Origin: Ascaphus truei
Taxonomy: Eukaryota; Chordata; Amphibia; Anura; Ascaphidae
NCBI GenBank assembly: GCA_036426205.1
Contig: CM071587.1
Span: 1-64,000 of the forward strand
Direction of reading: 5' to 3'
DNA length: 64,000 bases
This document shows positions 1 to 10,378 of the stretch, piece by piece (positions within the stretch are counted from its first letter, which is position 1; each line of letters opens with the position of its first letter). Both the position numbers and the translations under genes were made by a program. The notes beneath the pieces are model-generated. The model saw only the letters and a program-made list of their open reading frames with translations. It had not been told where the DNA came from and ran no database searches.

Positions 1-102
1 CACATGGTCCCTATCTGCGATTGGGGGGGGGGGGGAAAGGTGTTACAATACGTTTTTAGGATCTGCTTGTGAAATAAACGCTTTTTCCCGGACACAAAGT
101 TC
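1..102. other. 3' flank of copy C
   Basis: Contains a G run at 23-35 and sequence homologous to the 3' flanks of copies A and B. No poly(A) signal on the minus strand is visible. Confidence 0.5.
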
Positions 103-253
103 CTACGCTGGAGCCACAGTCACTTCCTGGGACGCTTTAACGTTAGAAAACTTGTCAGAGGAAAGATCCGCTATAAGGCATCTGACGCCCGTTCTGTATG
201 GGGTGATAGTGACCTCTGTCCTGGATGTCTGGTTGGGCTTCAGCAGCGGCACC
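103..253 (-). CDS. TGM3-like copy C terminal exon 13
   Basis: 151 bp, [37 protein letters not shown], ending TVAPA and TAG at 103-105. Acceptor ctctcag intact. Confidence 0.85.
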
Positions 254-309
254 CTGAGAGAGGAATAGAAACAGAGTTTCACAGCCAGTCACTAACATAG
301 ACCATGCAA

Positions 310-1060
310 TGTCCAAGGATCATCATACAGCGGCACATCACGGGATGTGGTATATACAGGCATACCCCGCATTAGCCTACGCAATGGGACCGGAGCATGT
401 ATGTAAAGCGAAAATGTACTTAAAGTGAAGCACTCCCTTTTTCCCACTTATCGATGCATGTACTGTACTGCAATCTTCATATATGTGCATAACTGATGTA
501 AATAACACATTTGTAACAGGCTCTATAGTCTCCCCGCTTGCACACAGCTTCGGTACAGGTAGGGAGCCGGTATTGCTGTTCAGGACGTGCTGACAGGCGC
601 ATGCGTGAGCTGCCGTTTTCCTATTGAGCGATATGTACTTACTCGCGAGTGTACTTAAAGTGAGTGTCCTTAAACCGGGGTATGCCTGTATCATACAATG
701 CAGAAACTGTGACCAAGGATGTTACACTGGTGAGACCAGCCACAAACCTCCAACTAGAACACACCTACACAGACACAATAACACACCATGAAGAGGGGAG
801 ATACCGCACAGAAACACAACACACTATGAAGAAGGAAGAAATTGCACCCTAGTGTGACACCATTTCTCACAGCCAGATATTTTCATAAATGACTTAAACA
901 TCCAAATCCAATGGAATGTTTGAAAGCATCAAGAACGGAAAACATTTGAACTCAAAATGACAATAGACTGACACTAAAACAAGAGAACTTAATGCTGATA
1001 TGGGGTTTCTTACAGACTATCATACATTTTTATAATGTTTCTCCCTGCCTCAGTGAATTT
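310..1060 (+). mobile_element. Penelope-like GIY-YIG remnant in intron 12 of copy C
   Basis: Matches the remnants in copies A (21000-21560) and B (31530-31980). Fragments reading near [15 protein letters not shown] and, after stops, VGHHFSQ and NADMGF resemble the GIY-YIG end of Penelope-like elements. It is interrupted by a MITE at 357-688. It lies antisense to the transglutaminase. Confidence 0.6.
357..688. mobile_element. 332-bp MITE with TA target duplication
   Basis: Terminal inverted repeats begin CAGGCATACCCCG and end CGGGGTATGCCTG, with TA on both sides (355-356 and 689-690). Copies A and B carry the uninterrupted site gtggtatatatcatac, a clean empty-site comparison. The TA duplication points to Tc1/mariner-type transposition. 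Contains no transposase. Confidence 0.85.
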
Positions 1061-1189
1061 AACAATCAATCCCCCTGCACACTACTGATGGATGTATGGT
1101 CTTGTGTCTCACCGTCCCTTACCCCTCTCCCCCCATGCACACTACTGATGGATGTATGGTCCTGTGTCTCACTGTCCCTGTCATCCATT

Positions 1190-2125
1190 TATTGCCCCGT
1201 CTGTTTATTCCGTCTCTGCGTCATCTGCCTTTGCATATCTTGTCTTTTTTTAATCTGTGTTAAACTCCTGGGATCAATGTAAATGAGAATCGCCGACCTG
1301 AGGAAGAGAGAGAACTATCCCAAGCTTGTCGTATAATATCTATTGTTAGTCCTAAAAATCACCTAATACTGAAGTACTCATCAGCTCCTCATCAGCAGTA
1401 GCAGGTGTTTCGACAGTGGGAAGGATCGAAGGATTTTTGCAGTTGGACTCGTCCAGATACATGTGCAGTATATACATCTCTTGTTGACTCTGTATACGTT
1501 TTTGGACTTTTCACTTTGCGCCTGTACACTCTATTTCTATCATTCAGTAATGTTAGCTGATTGAGTTTGGGTTTATTTTTTGCACGTGGGAAACCGGATT
1601 TAGTGAAGTAATCCTAGGGAACGAGCCTGAGGAAGGGGTCATCACCCTGAAAAGTTGCCCCCCTATTTTTCCCCATTTTTTCCTGGTGTGGGATTCCCTT
1701 GTCCTTCCCTCTCCCTGTCTTGTACTTAGAGAGTATTTATTACCATTATTGTTTCCTTTTGGTGCTATAGTGATTGACATTGTTCCATAGTTTTTGTTTA
1801 TGTGCTTTCTCCATTTAATATCTATTCTTTGTCATATTGCAAGTTTTTGATTGTTATTATATGGTCAGTGAGTGCTAGGAACACCCTCCCCCCCCGCCTT
1901 TGTTCCTTGTTACTTGGGAGGAATAAGGGTCCTCACCGTTGTCTTGTGCACCTTCGATCCAATTCTTTTATTTCTGAGTTCTGTCTATCTCCATATTTGT
2001 TTACATACTCATTTACTCTGCACTATGGCATCTGGACTAACACGGCTATTTGTACTTAATCCATGTCGGATATTACACACATACGCACGCGCGCGCGCAC
2101 ACACACACACATCTCCATGTTTACA
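1190..2125. repeat. Copy C-specific insertion in intron 12
   Basis: Sequence absent at the corresponding place in copy A (near 21690). It holds two phrases of the cctgagga type followed by AT-rich sequence, and a CG/CA dinucleotide run at 2085-2112. Probably one or two old repeat insertions; family not recognised, no coding potential. Confidence 0.5.
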
Positions 2126-2149
2126 GATAGAAAGTTCAATGTGAAATGT

Positions 2150-2984
2150 ACACTTCTAGTAAATACCACTTACACCCGCCGTGTCCCGTTATTATCTGTG
2201 CCATGAAAGGGTTATTTAATGCAGGTTACATTAAATCAAGTCAGGATACAACACGGATAATAGTTACATCCAAAAAGCAAATCCGTGCAAAAAATATGTT
2301 AGAAAGGGACTTTTCTTAGATAACAGCTGCGACCCTCAACCGCTTACCACCCCACCAGTCCACTATCACCACTGCGGAGGGAGGGGAGATGTTACCGGTG
2401 GCTATCGGCGTTTCTCCCCGCTCCCTGAGCTGCCTGATAACCACGCTAAACAGCCTTGGTTAACGCAACGTTAATGATAACGCAGTATTCTTCACCCTCC
2501 TTTTCCCTGATCTGCAGCAATGGAGATTAGTGTATTTACGCCCAGGTAGGGTTTAGGAGTAACCACAACATCCTCATGATATTGAGAAGATGATCGTGAT
2601 ATTGATCACACTAGATAACTGTTCAATAGGAAAAAGGCATTCACTGTTTCACTGTTGAAGGCGTTTAGTAGAAAAGTGTTAACCACAGCGCAAAGTGATC
2701 ATCCGTGGAAGGTCGAGGGAGGCGCACTCCCATCTACACTTTGCCTTTTTTGAAGTTGTGGCATTTTACTGCACATACGGTATCCCCCAAAATATTAACA
2801 ACGTCCCCCCCGCTGTCATATTTTAAATATCGCAATATTGTCATCTATCGGGATAATGCCCAACTCCAGCCCCGAAGTGCCCTACGGTACCGTTTCGTCA
2901 GTAGTGTGTCCTGCAATATCTGGTTCGATATTCTTGGTAAATTCCCGCATCCCAAGATATCCAAAGGACATTGTGTAAACTTAC
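2150..2984. other. Intron 12 of copy C, shared with copy A
   Basis: Aligns with about 21.9-22.65 kb of copy A, with small indels. No gene seen in it. Confidence 0.7.
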
Positions 2985-3118
2985 GTTATTTGAAGCTGTT
3001 CCTTACACATCCCGCTGCCTTCTAATGTCAGGATGCTGTTTGTAACGTTCTCTGCGATGGGATTGGAGAATATAATACTTATAACAACGGGCTTGTTTAG
3101 AACAGGTTGTCCATTGAC
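2985..3118 (-). CDS. TGM3-like copy C exon 12
   Basis: 134 bp, [20 protein letters not shown], then LTLEGSGMCKEQL. Acceptor ttcatag and donor AATAAC|gtaagt intact. Confidence 0.85.
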
Positions 3119-3173
3119 CTATGAATAGAGAGAGAAAAGTAATAAACATTAAGGATTTCTGCAGTGTGTTGGG

Positions 3174-3475
3174 TAGGGTTGCCAGGAGGCTTCTCCAAAA
3201 ATACTGGAAACAATGGTGAAAGTTGCGACACGCTCAAGACTCCGACCCCCTCTGCGGGCTACAGGTTTACATTTGAAATCTGCTAGCGAAAAAAGGACTG
3301 GTTGGAATGTTCGGTGCAGGGCCATGTGTGGTTCTTACCTTCTCTGGCGGCGGCTTCTTCCCGCAGAATTGCTTCGTCAACATAGCTCCGCTATACGTGC
3401 AATGGCGGTGCTTTGCTGTGAGGTGGTGTTACAACTTGTGTTACTTGTTGCACTACCGTGTGTTCAATATCTTTA
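3174..3475. repeat. End of copy C homology in intron 11
   Basis: Starts agggttgcca as in copies A (22850) and B (32370), then jumps to sequence that in A is at 23.69-23.83 kb, so about 0.8 kb is deleted. After about 3475 no homology to the gene copies is visible. Confidence 0.55.
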
Positions 3476-3559
3476 GTCCCAGGAACTCGCAATTACCATC
3501 GAGTTCCCACTATATTACAGTATCCCGCAGTACACTGTAATACAGGTCCAGTTCTATCC

Positions 3560-4130
3560 CACCACTGCCACCAGTTTTTATTATAAGCCTGTGACGGGAG
3601 CTTTGTGACAGGCTATAATAATACTCCAAATAACTGGGTTGAACTGAATGAGGCTTAGATATAATAAAGTATATTTATTCCTTAAATAGGTGAACACAGC
3701 AATATAGTACAGTAACAGGCAAGAAGTAGCACTTACTTGGGGGTGAGGAATGAGAAGTATCATGTAGCAATTCTCCAGCAATCAGGTAACAATTCAGATA
3801 GAAGAGCAGGAAAAGAATCCCAGAAGCAGCGCTTCAGCATGTTTGATACATATATAGGCAATTATTATCAATGTATATATAAAGTAAGGAGAAATAGAAT
3901 AAAGCTATTAAAGTATTGGACCCAGTGCAATTGATAGCAGGGATAATCAATGAGATATAATGTCTTTAGGTTAAGTAATGTCCAAAGTCTTTATGGCACT
4001 TCACCAGACTAAATGAATCTTACCTGCAGCACTGTTACAGGTCAGCAACTCCCCTTAAATCCATGTTGGGGAGAAACAATACTCACTTGAATAGCAATTC
4101 CTCCATGTGTGCGTGCATCACGCAGAGTTT
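3560..4130. other. Unassigned AT-rich repeat-like sequence
   Basis: No coding signal. The phrase caggtaacaattcagat at 3783-3799 recurs at 4431-4447, so a segment of about 650 bp containing the following hairpin is bracketed by 17-bp direct repeats. Confidence 0.4.
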
Positions 4131-4431
4131 GTAACACGAAATCCAAAGATTGCAGCGGAGCACAGCTGAAGAAGGGACCAGCACCATGAATGAAGGTTAA
4201 AAGCATAGATTTATTAGAACATGGTATGGGAGCGGGAGACAGAACACACTCTGACGCATTTCAGGCTGGGACCCTTTTATAAAGGACGTCCCAGCCTGAA
4301 ATGCGTCAGAGTGTGTTCTGTCTCCCGCCCCCATACCATGTTCTAATAAATCTATGCTTTTAACCTTCTATTCGTGGTGCTGGTCCCCTTCTTCAGCTGT
4401 GCTCCGCTGCAATCTTTGGATTTCGTGTTAC
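4131..4431. mobile_element. Foldback (hairpin) element, about 143-bp arms
   Basis: Near-perfect inverted repeat: gtaacacgaaatccaaag at the left end is mirrored by ctttggatttcgtgttac at the right, with the centre near 4280 (ccttttataaagg). Contains a gcgtcagagtgtg phrase that also occurs in the 48-, 52- and 58-kb repeats. Foldback MITE of unknown superfamily. Confidence 0.75.
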
Positions 4432-4439
4432 AGGTAACA

Positions 4440-5090
4440 ATTCAGATGGTATAGAAGACAATGGATATAGAGATTACCACAGTTTATATATCTTTTGTAA
4501 CCCTATCCTTAACATTAAGTACCGGTGATTGGACAACAATTACCTGTATCCAATCTTTGACGTGGGAACACATTTTAATCCATGCCCCCCTGCTAGTCAG
4601 CTCATGCGCACTAGGACCCTGGGGTCTCATTTCTGTAGCCCCACATTTACATCAGGAATGCCAGCCAGTCTACCAAATGGGATTTCTGGCAGGATACTCT
4701 TTGTTGGAAGGTGTAAAATGTGACACTCACAGACTGCTCTGGTTTGAGTCATCTCCGCCCTCAGGTAAACAGTGAGCGTGACAAAATCCTTTGAACAACA
4801 CTTAATTCCTAGACATTGGGTCGCCTCTCTGACCATATGCTTCCTTGTATGCAAAGGAATTTCCTCTGGGTTTTATTCCTGCCTTGGGATACAGTGTTCT
4901 AAGTAAAATACAAACATATTAAAATATCTGGTTCCGTTGGGTCTAGCCGGTCCAAACTACCCAGATCTTAATGCCGGAACTGGGACACCATATGGTCCGA
5001 GTTTCAGCCCGCTACGACCTTCGGAACCGGAGTTACACAAATACAACTTAAACCGTTTCCTATTTTAATACAAAAATCTCCGCTGTAAAT
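4440..5090. other. No gene recognised
   Basis: Moderately AT-rich sequence with no exon-like or repeat signature that I can name. Confidence 0.4.
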
Positions 5091-5930
5091 TAAATCACGT
5101 TTTTTCACTAAATCCCCATTGAAAACAACGGGCTCCGCCGCCATAGACTTTCAATGGCAAACCGCCGCCGTTGGCGGCTATGGGAATCCGCCGCCATAAA
5201 CTTTCAACGGGGCATCGCCGCCGTTGAAGTCTATGGGGTTTCTCCACCATAGCCGGTCAATGGAAATTGGCCGCCATTGGAGTCTATGAGAGAATTCCCG
5301 AACTTTCAAGGGGGTCCATACTCCGTCGGGTTGGTCCAAGAGGGTCAAGGATGGTTCTGCAGCCATGCCGGAGCAGTGCCTACAGATACCCCAAACCCTG
5401 GCCCTCAGAACCCTCCGGAACCGGAGGTATGGATTCATGGTTTTTCGCTTAGTCGAATTCCTGAGCTGTTTCTGCCGCCGCCATTGGAACCTATGGCGCG
5501 ACCCGCTCTCTCAGCACGACCCTTCTCGGGGGTCCAGGATACGGGGACCCAGTGGTAGTCGAGTGGGGGGAGGTCTAGGGACTAGGGGCAAAAAGAATTT
5601 TATTTCTGGGTGCCCTAGAACTGTAGATTCCACGCCACTTAACGTTGAACTTGACTAACTGTGATCAAAGCTTTTTTAGAAAAAGTATCCGCTCTGCGTT
5701 TTTGCGGTTTGGACGGCAGCCAACTAGTTCCTGGAAAGCGCCGTCGAGGAATCTCCATTGAAGTCAATGAGCCCATTGACTTACAATGGGAAACCGCCGC
5801 TCCTCCTCTCGGACGCCATCTGCTGGTCTTCGAGGGAAACAGGTCCAAAACAGCAAGATCCGCCATTGAAATGCATGGAGCTCTAATGGCGGCCTATGGG
5901 ACTCTGCAAAATGGTGCCTGAAAAGGTGGG
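5090..5930. repeat. Block rich in CATTGAAGTCTATGG-like motifs
   Basis: The short phrase (t/a)ccgccgccattgaagtctatggg and its reverse complement recur at least eight times in degenerate form between 5110 and 5900, giving many weak hairpins. ORFs here are GC-rich by-products without family features. Family unknown. Confidence 0.5.
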
Positions 5931-6440
5931 AAAATTACACAGAGGGCTATAATCACTAAAGAACGATTAACCCTTGCACTCCCGGATGGATCCCAGTGTA
6001 TGTGTGATGCAGACACCGATATAACCAGATATCACAATAAAGCATGGGGACAGGGGAATATACATTTACATGTTATAACAAGGGTTAAATCAAATTTCTG
6101 GACTGCAGCCCAGTTAACCCCTTGTCTCCCTGGTGAGGTCAGGGGATGGCCAAATGGGGTGCAACCCCTTTAATACCGGGCCACCCCCTTTCTCCCTCTA
6201 CAGGGATATTGCCTAAAAGTTTGAGAATGCACAAAGTGCCACCCATGGGCTTTAATGAAGCAGCATTTGTGGGCTAAAGGGAACAGCATTCTGTATAAAG
6301 GTATTTTGGACTCAATATAAATAATTGAAGCCAAAAACTAATATTAAGTAAATTGAGAATGGAAAAATCTTCAACACAAACATACAGAATGTTATATTCT
6401 GAGAGATATTACAGATGTTATCAAATCCCACAATGAATAT
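5931..6440. other. No gene recognised
   Basis: Contains ggttaacccctt-type phrases also seen in repeat Z, so probably repeat-derived. No exon seen. Confidence 0.35.
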
Positions 6441-6454
6441 GGCTGGTAGAGATG

Positions 6455-6645
6455 TAAAGGGGGGGGGGGGGGGCTGGGGGGGAGGGGGGGTGGGGGGGAG
6501 GGGGGGGGGGGGGGGCGGGGCCCCCCCTTCTGGGGGGACGCCCCGTCTCTCTCTACCCCCCCTCTCTCTCTCTCCCCCCTCTCTCCCCCCCCCGGCTCTT
6601 TCTCCCCCCCCCGGCTCTTTCTTCCCTCCCCCCGGCTCTTACTTC
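6455..6645. repeat. Poly-G then poly-C/CT tract
   Basis: Nearly pure G from about 6459 to 6520, switching to C/CT-rich sequence to about 6640. Such a strand switch can form G-quadruplex or hairpin DNA and is prone to assembly error. Confidence 0.8.
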
Positions 6646-6654
6646 TTTCATCAT

Positions 6655-6920
6655 ATTACTCAGTCTCTCTTATGGCGCGGTCTGTTTTGGGGGTCTCATA
6701 GTCCAAAGTAAAGTAGAGAGCCTGTGTGTGAGAGTGTGTGTGTGAGTGAGTGTGTCTCTAAGTGAGAGTGTGTCTGTGTTTGAGAGAAAGTGTATGTGTG
6801 TTAGAGAGTGTCTGTTTGAGTGAGAGTGTGTCTAAGTGACAGTATGTCTGTGGGAGTGGGAGTGTGTCTGTGTGTAAGAGAAAGTATCTGTGTGTTAGAG
6901 AGTGTCTAAGGCAATGAAGG
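6655..6920. repeat. Dispersed repeat with GTGTGAGTGAGAG minisatellite
   Basis: Starts with a phrase (agtctctcttatgg...gtctgttttgggggt) that also precedes minisatellites at 50030, 54247 and 60481, then degenerates into TGTGTGAGAG-type repeats. Same family as the 50-61 kb copies. Confidence 0.65.
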
Positions 6921-6934
6921 GGTTAAGCAGCAGT

Positions 6935-7140
6935 ACGTATGTAAGTCTTTATTTATATAGCGCTATTAATGTACATAGCGCTTCACAGCAGTAATACATG
7001 TGACAATCATATAAATAACAAATAATATAAATAATACATAAAGTGGAAAAGGACTTCAGCTATAAAAGTAACATTTAGGAAAAGGAGTCCCTGCTCCGAA
7101 GAGCTTATAATCTAATTGATTGGAAGGAAGAACGTACAGA
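6935..7140 (-). mobile_element. L2-type LINE 3' tail fragment
   Basis: Reverse complement of the tail seen at 24290-24480 and 34190-34370 (…GCTCCTCGGAGCAGGGACT…GCGCTGTATAAATAAA). Short, 5'-truncated, non-coding. Confidence 0.65.
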
Positions 7141-7149
7141 GACAGTGTA

Positions 7150-7318
7150 AGTGCGACTGCAGTGGGCCAAGGTCTATGTATGAGGTGGTAACCGCTATGG
7201 TAATGAAGGGGTTAACCCCTCCCGCTACCCACCCGGTAGGCCTAACCACCCACCCTGGGCCAATACCCCCATTCACACATCCCCTCTACCCCAAAAAAAC
7301 ATTAAAATACAACAACCC
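7150..7318 (+). repeat. Repeat Z, left part (before LINE insertion)
   Basis: Shares order and phrasing with 56560-57050 and 62850-63190 (…ggtaaccactatggtaatgaa…ttacccacccggtagg…taccccaataaacatta). Its right part continues at 14633, after the LINE. No coding capacity. Confidence 0.75.
7304..7318. repeat. LINE target-site duplication, left
   Basis: AAAATACAACAACCC, repeated at 14618-14632. Uninterrupted related sites occur in other Z copies near 56778 and 63060. Confidence 0.88.
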
Positions 7319-7457
7319 GGCGAATGCGCGACGGAGAAGAGAATGGAGCCGTGACTTATGAGCTCCACTCCCTCCGACACTTAGATAACAATTTAAAGAC
7401 GCAGTAACAAGCAAACAGTGGATAAAAATATATCGGTAGCTCAATAAACATTTCAGG

Positions 7458-8426
7458 ATGGCAACAGGCAAAACGACACGAGCGAGGAGTCAGCCGGTTT
7501 CAAAATATTTTAAAAGTAAAGCGGTGACTCAAGCAGAGAGGCTGGAGCTTCCCGCGCGATCCTCCAACATGGACCCTGACAGCGATCCCTCCCTGGAAGA
7601 TGACAGGGATGAGGAAATGGTCCGTCGCAAAGACCTGAAAGAATTTAGTGCCCAAATGCAAAAGTTCTTCAAAACCGAACTGTGGGCTTTAAAGAGGGAG
7701 GTTGACGCGCTGGGAGAAAGAACAGATTCACTAGAAAAGCAAGCAGATGATACAGCCACAGCAGTCACGCAAAACACTGAACAAATCTCCACGATGCAGG
7801 ATAAAATCAGACTGCTGGAGGACAAGGTGGAAGACGCCGAAAATCTCGACAGGCGCTGTAATATAAGGCTGAGGGGGGTGCCTGAAACTATCATGGACCA
7901 GGAGGACTTCACTAACAGCATGCTGGAGTATATCTTCCCGGACAAACCGGAGTCCGAAATCCGGCTGGACCGGTGTCATAGAGCTCTCCGCCGCAAACCC
8001 CAAAAAGGGGACCCCCCCAGAGACATAGTGGCCCGATTCCACCACTTTTGTACAAAAGAAGCGGTCTGTAGACTTGCCAGGGAAGACAGCTCCTTAGAAT
8101 TTGAAGGAGTCAAACTTCAAATATATCAGGACTTAGCCCCTGCCACCCTAGCCAAACGTAAGACATTCGCCCCTATAACAAAAGCACTGCGGGAGAACAA
8201 CACCAAATATAGGTGGTTGTTCCCATGCGCCCTCATGGCCATTAAAAATGGCGTTGCACATACCCTAAGAAGGATCGAGGATGGAGAGGGATTCCTAACT
8301 GGGCTGGGTATTACAAGTCCTTACCAATGCCCCCCTCACCCATCCACAGGGACTCGGCGACCACCACGCCCGTCTGGAGCCAAGCAGGGTCTTCCCGCAC
8401 TCCTGCCAAACCAAAGGACGGCGTAG
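7458..8426 (+). CDS. LINE ORF1 protein (L1-type RNA-binding chaperone)
   Basis: 322 residues, uninterrupted. A charged N-terminus, a heptad-rich coiled coil at about residues 55-125 (KREVDALGERTDSLEKQ region), then an RRM-like domain starting RRCNIRLRGVPE, then a C-terminal domain with FAPITKALRENN and YRWLFPCALM. This is the Transposase_22/L1 ORF1 layout: trimeric, binds element RNA and escorts it as an RNP. ATG chosen as the first in frame, about 140 bp after the element start. The antisense ORFs over it are shadows. Confidence 0.9.
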   Translation: MATGKTTRARSQPVSKYFKSKAVTQAERLELPARSSNMDPDSDPSLEDDRDEEMVRRKDLKEFSAQMQKFFKTELWALKREVDALGERTDSLEKQADDTATAVTQNTEQISTMQDKIRLLEDKVEDAENLDRRCNIRLRGVPETIMDQEDFTNSMLEYIFPDKPESEIRLDRCHRALRRKPQKGDPPRDIVARFHHFCTKEAVCRLAREDSSLEFEGVKLQIYQDLAPATLAKRKTFAPITKALRENNTKYRWLFPCALMAIKNGVAHTLRRIEDGEGFLTGLGITSPYQCPPHPSTGTRRPPRPSGAKQGLPALLPNQRTA

Positions 8427-10378
8427 TCCCTGAAACATCAAACCCCAATAAAACCTAAAACACAAAATCCCACAAGGTCCTCCATCCAACACTGACTTCA
8501 ACCTGAAAAACTATACCCAATGAAGGTTCCGGAGTCTCCCGATGCACGCACAGACTTACCTGAGGAGCATCGGATGGCTGAGAGGTCTAAGAGGGGGCTT
8601 TTGGACGGAGCAGACCTACACCCGACTTCGGAGCGGCAGCCATCTTGCGGAGATCTTCACCGGTCTCGAGCGGGAAGCATAATGGCTTTCGCGCGCTTGA
8701 GATGTGACGTCATCGCTAGGCACCCTGTCATCGCGAGATCTCGGACGCCCTCATATGACGTCAGAATAGCCGGTCCTCAACACGGAGGAGAGAGAGAGAG
8801 TCTCTGCTCTGCCAGGACGGAACAGAGTTGGAGGAGAGATGGGACAGTAACATCTCTTCCTCCAACCGCTCAAGACCCCCCAATTTTAATTTTAACACTA
8901 TAGCATAAGCCCTTATATTTCCCCATATTCTCCCCTCTCAGCCCAATAAAAAAAAAAGCTATCCCCACTATTAAATAACCCCAAGTCACTAAAGCACTCT
9001 AAACATGTCACCCCATATTAATTTTACGTACATCAATATATATTTATATTATATGTATTATACCCAGTGTTCGACAAACCTATACATTTGCTCGCCCCGG
9101 GCGAGTGGATTTAACCCCCGGGCGAGTAAATATTGGCCCAAGCAGCACACGTTTGGTACTAGGTGGCGAGTAGATTTTTTTGTGTGGCGAGTAGATTTTT
9201 TGGTGATTTGTCAACCACTGATTAAACCAATATATATATTAGTATATATATTATTGCATAAATTACTATGACTTCATATATTGGATTTTGGACTATATAG
9301 TGACATATAGTGACATATTCTACCATATATAGTGTAATATAGTAAAGACAGCCTATAAGGATGTTGAGTTGGACAAATAAGTCTGTTAGGCAGATAGGAG
9401 TTGGATATAAGTTATAAACGTTGTAGATATTAGGTTCGTTGTTGGTATGCGATAGGAGATACTTATTTTAGTCAACGAATAGGTATATACAAGATATAAG
9501 ATATATGATTTCTGTCAAGGGCTTTACATATAATTAGGATACATATATCAGGTATATTGATTGTATATGACCTATTATATACAAATGCCATGTAGATATA
9601 CACAGGTCTCGTTGGTTATATTAGTTATAGGTTATATATTAGTTACATGTCTATTAGTGTAGATAATTTAGTTAGGATTGCAGGATAAATTAAACATATA
9701 AGCTGAAAATGCGATATATCCAGCATATCCAATAGTAACATCTTGCTCTATCCCCTTAGTGGAAGGATCGTCTTGGAATAAGGGAGTGCAAGACAGGAGA
9801 TATGAAGGACATATGATATGTGTTTTGGGTTTTACCGGTTTACACAATTAAATGTTATTATATTAATGTCATTGATATATGTTTAGTCACAGTTGCAAAG
9901 TTTTACACCATATTGAAAGGTGCCGAGGGAGCTACTCTCCTTCGCGCATGTGGCCCCCCTTTCGGTCCCCAGATTTAAGGGCCCGTTTTCAAGACCCGGG
10001 GTGGTCGACCTCCATGTTTGGAGATTGGCCCATCCTTATGGTGGAGCCAGATGACCCACCCTCTGGGCGCAAGAGCTACTCTCGGGGGCCCCCGAGATGT
10101 GCTCTTGTATTTTGTTCCTCCCTTGTTATTTATTTATTTTTTCTTCTCACCTTTTTCGTTTTATCCTATCCCCGTTCTAACCCTCTCGTTATTTCCCTAG
10201 TATTGTCTACCTACCCCCTCCCTCTCCCTTACCCCCCCCCCCCCCCCCGGATGCATGGTCTCCGGCGGGTTCATCGTGGTGGCGTGGCAGGTATGGACAC
10301 ATTCGAAAGAAACAACGAGAATAGCACCGAGTGTAAGTATACAGATCACCCCACACATCATCTCCTGTGCCATAGAAT
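8427..10378 (+). other. LINE spacer between ORF1 and ORF2
   Basis: About 1.95 kb, unusually long. The 8.5-8.9 kb part is GC-rich with two TGACGTCA sites (8705-8712, 8756-8763); the rest is AT-rich and contains a 156-bp MITE, plus a poly-C tract at 10230-10248. No conserved ORF. Confidence 0.6.
9065..9220. mobile_element. 156-bp hAT-like MITE inside the LINE
   Basis: Termini CAGTGTTCGACAAACC and GGTGATTTGTCAACCACTG are inverted, flanked by 8-bp duplications attatacc (9057-9064) and attaaacc (9221-9228), one mismatch. The interior has three ggcgagta(g/a)at phrases. Eight-bp duplications and CAG ends suggest hAT. Confidence 0.75.

Larger units (their letters stand above)
103..3118 (-). pseudogene. 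TGM3-like copy C: exons 12-13 only
   Basis: A third tandem copy of the 3' end. Exon 12 (2985-3118) and exon 13 (103-253) are both open, of exactly the lengths in copies A and B, with intact splice sites, but no exons 1-11 lie between 3.1 kb and copy A. Homology to intron 11 fades near 3.47 kb. Shared intron-12 sequence at 2.2-3.0 kb matches copy A (21.9-22.6 kb) and is missing from B, so C probably derives from A. Likely a non-functional gene end, or an alternative last-exon pair for copy A. Confidence 0.8.

Noticed and set aside
377..694. 105-codon minus-strand ORF
   Set aside because: Lies inside a MITE defined by inverted ends and a TA duplication.
5178..5921. Overlapping ORFs of 75-97 codons on both strands
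   Set aside because: Arise from GC-rich recurring phrases; no codon-level or domain evidence.
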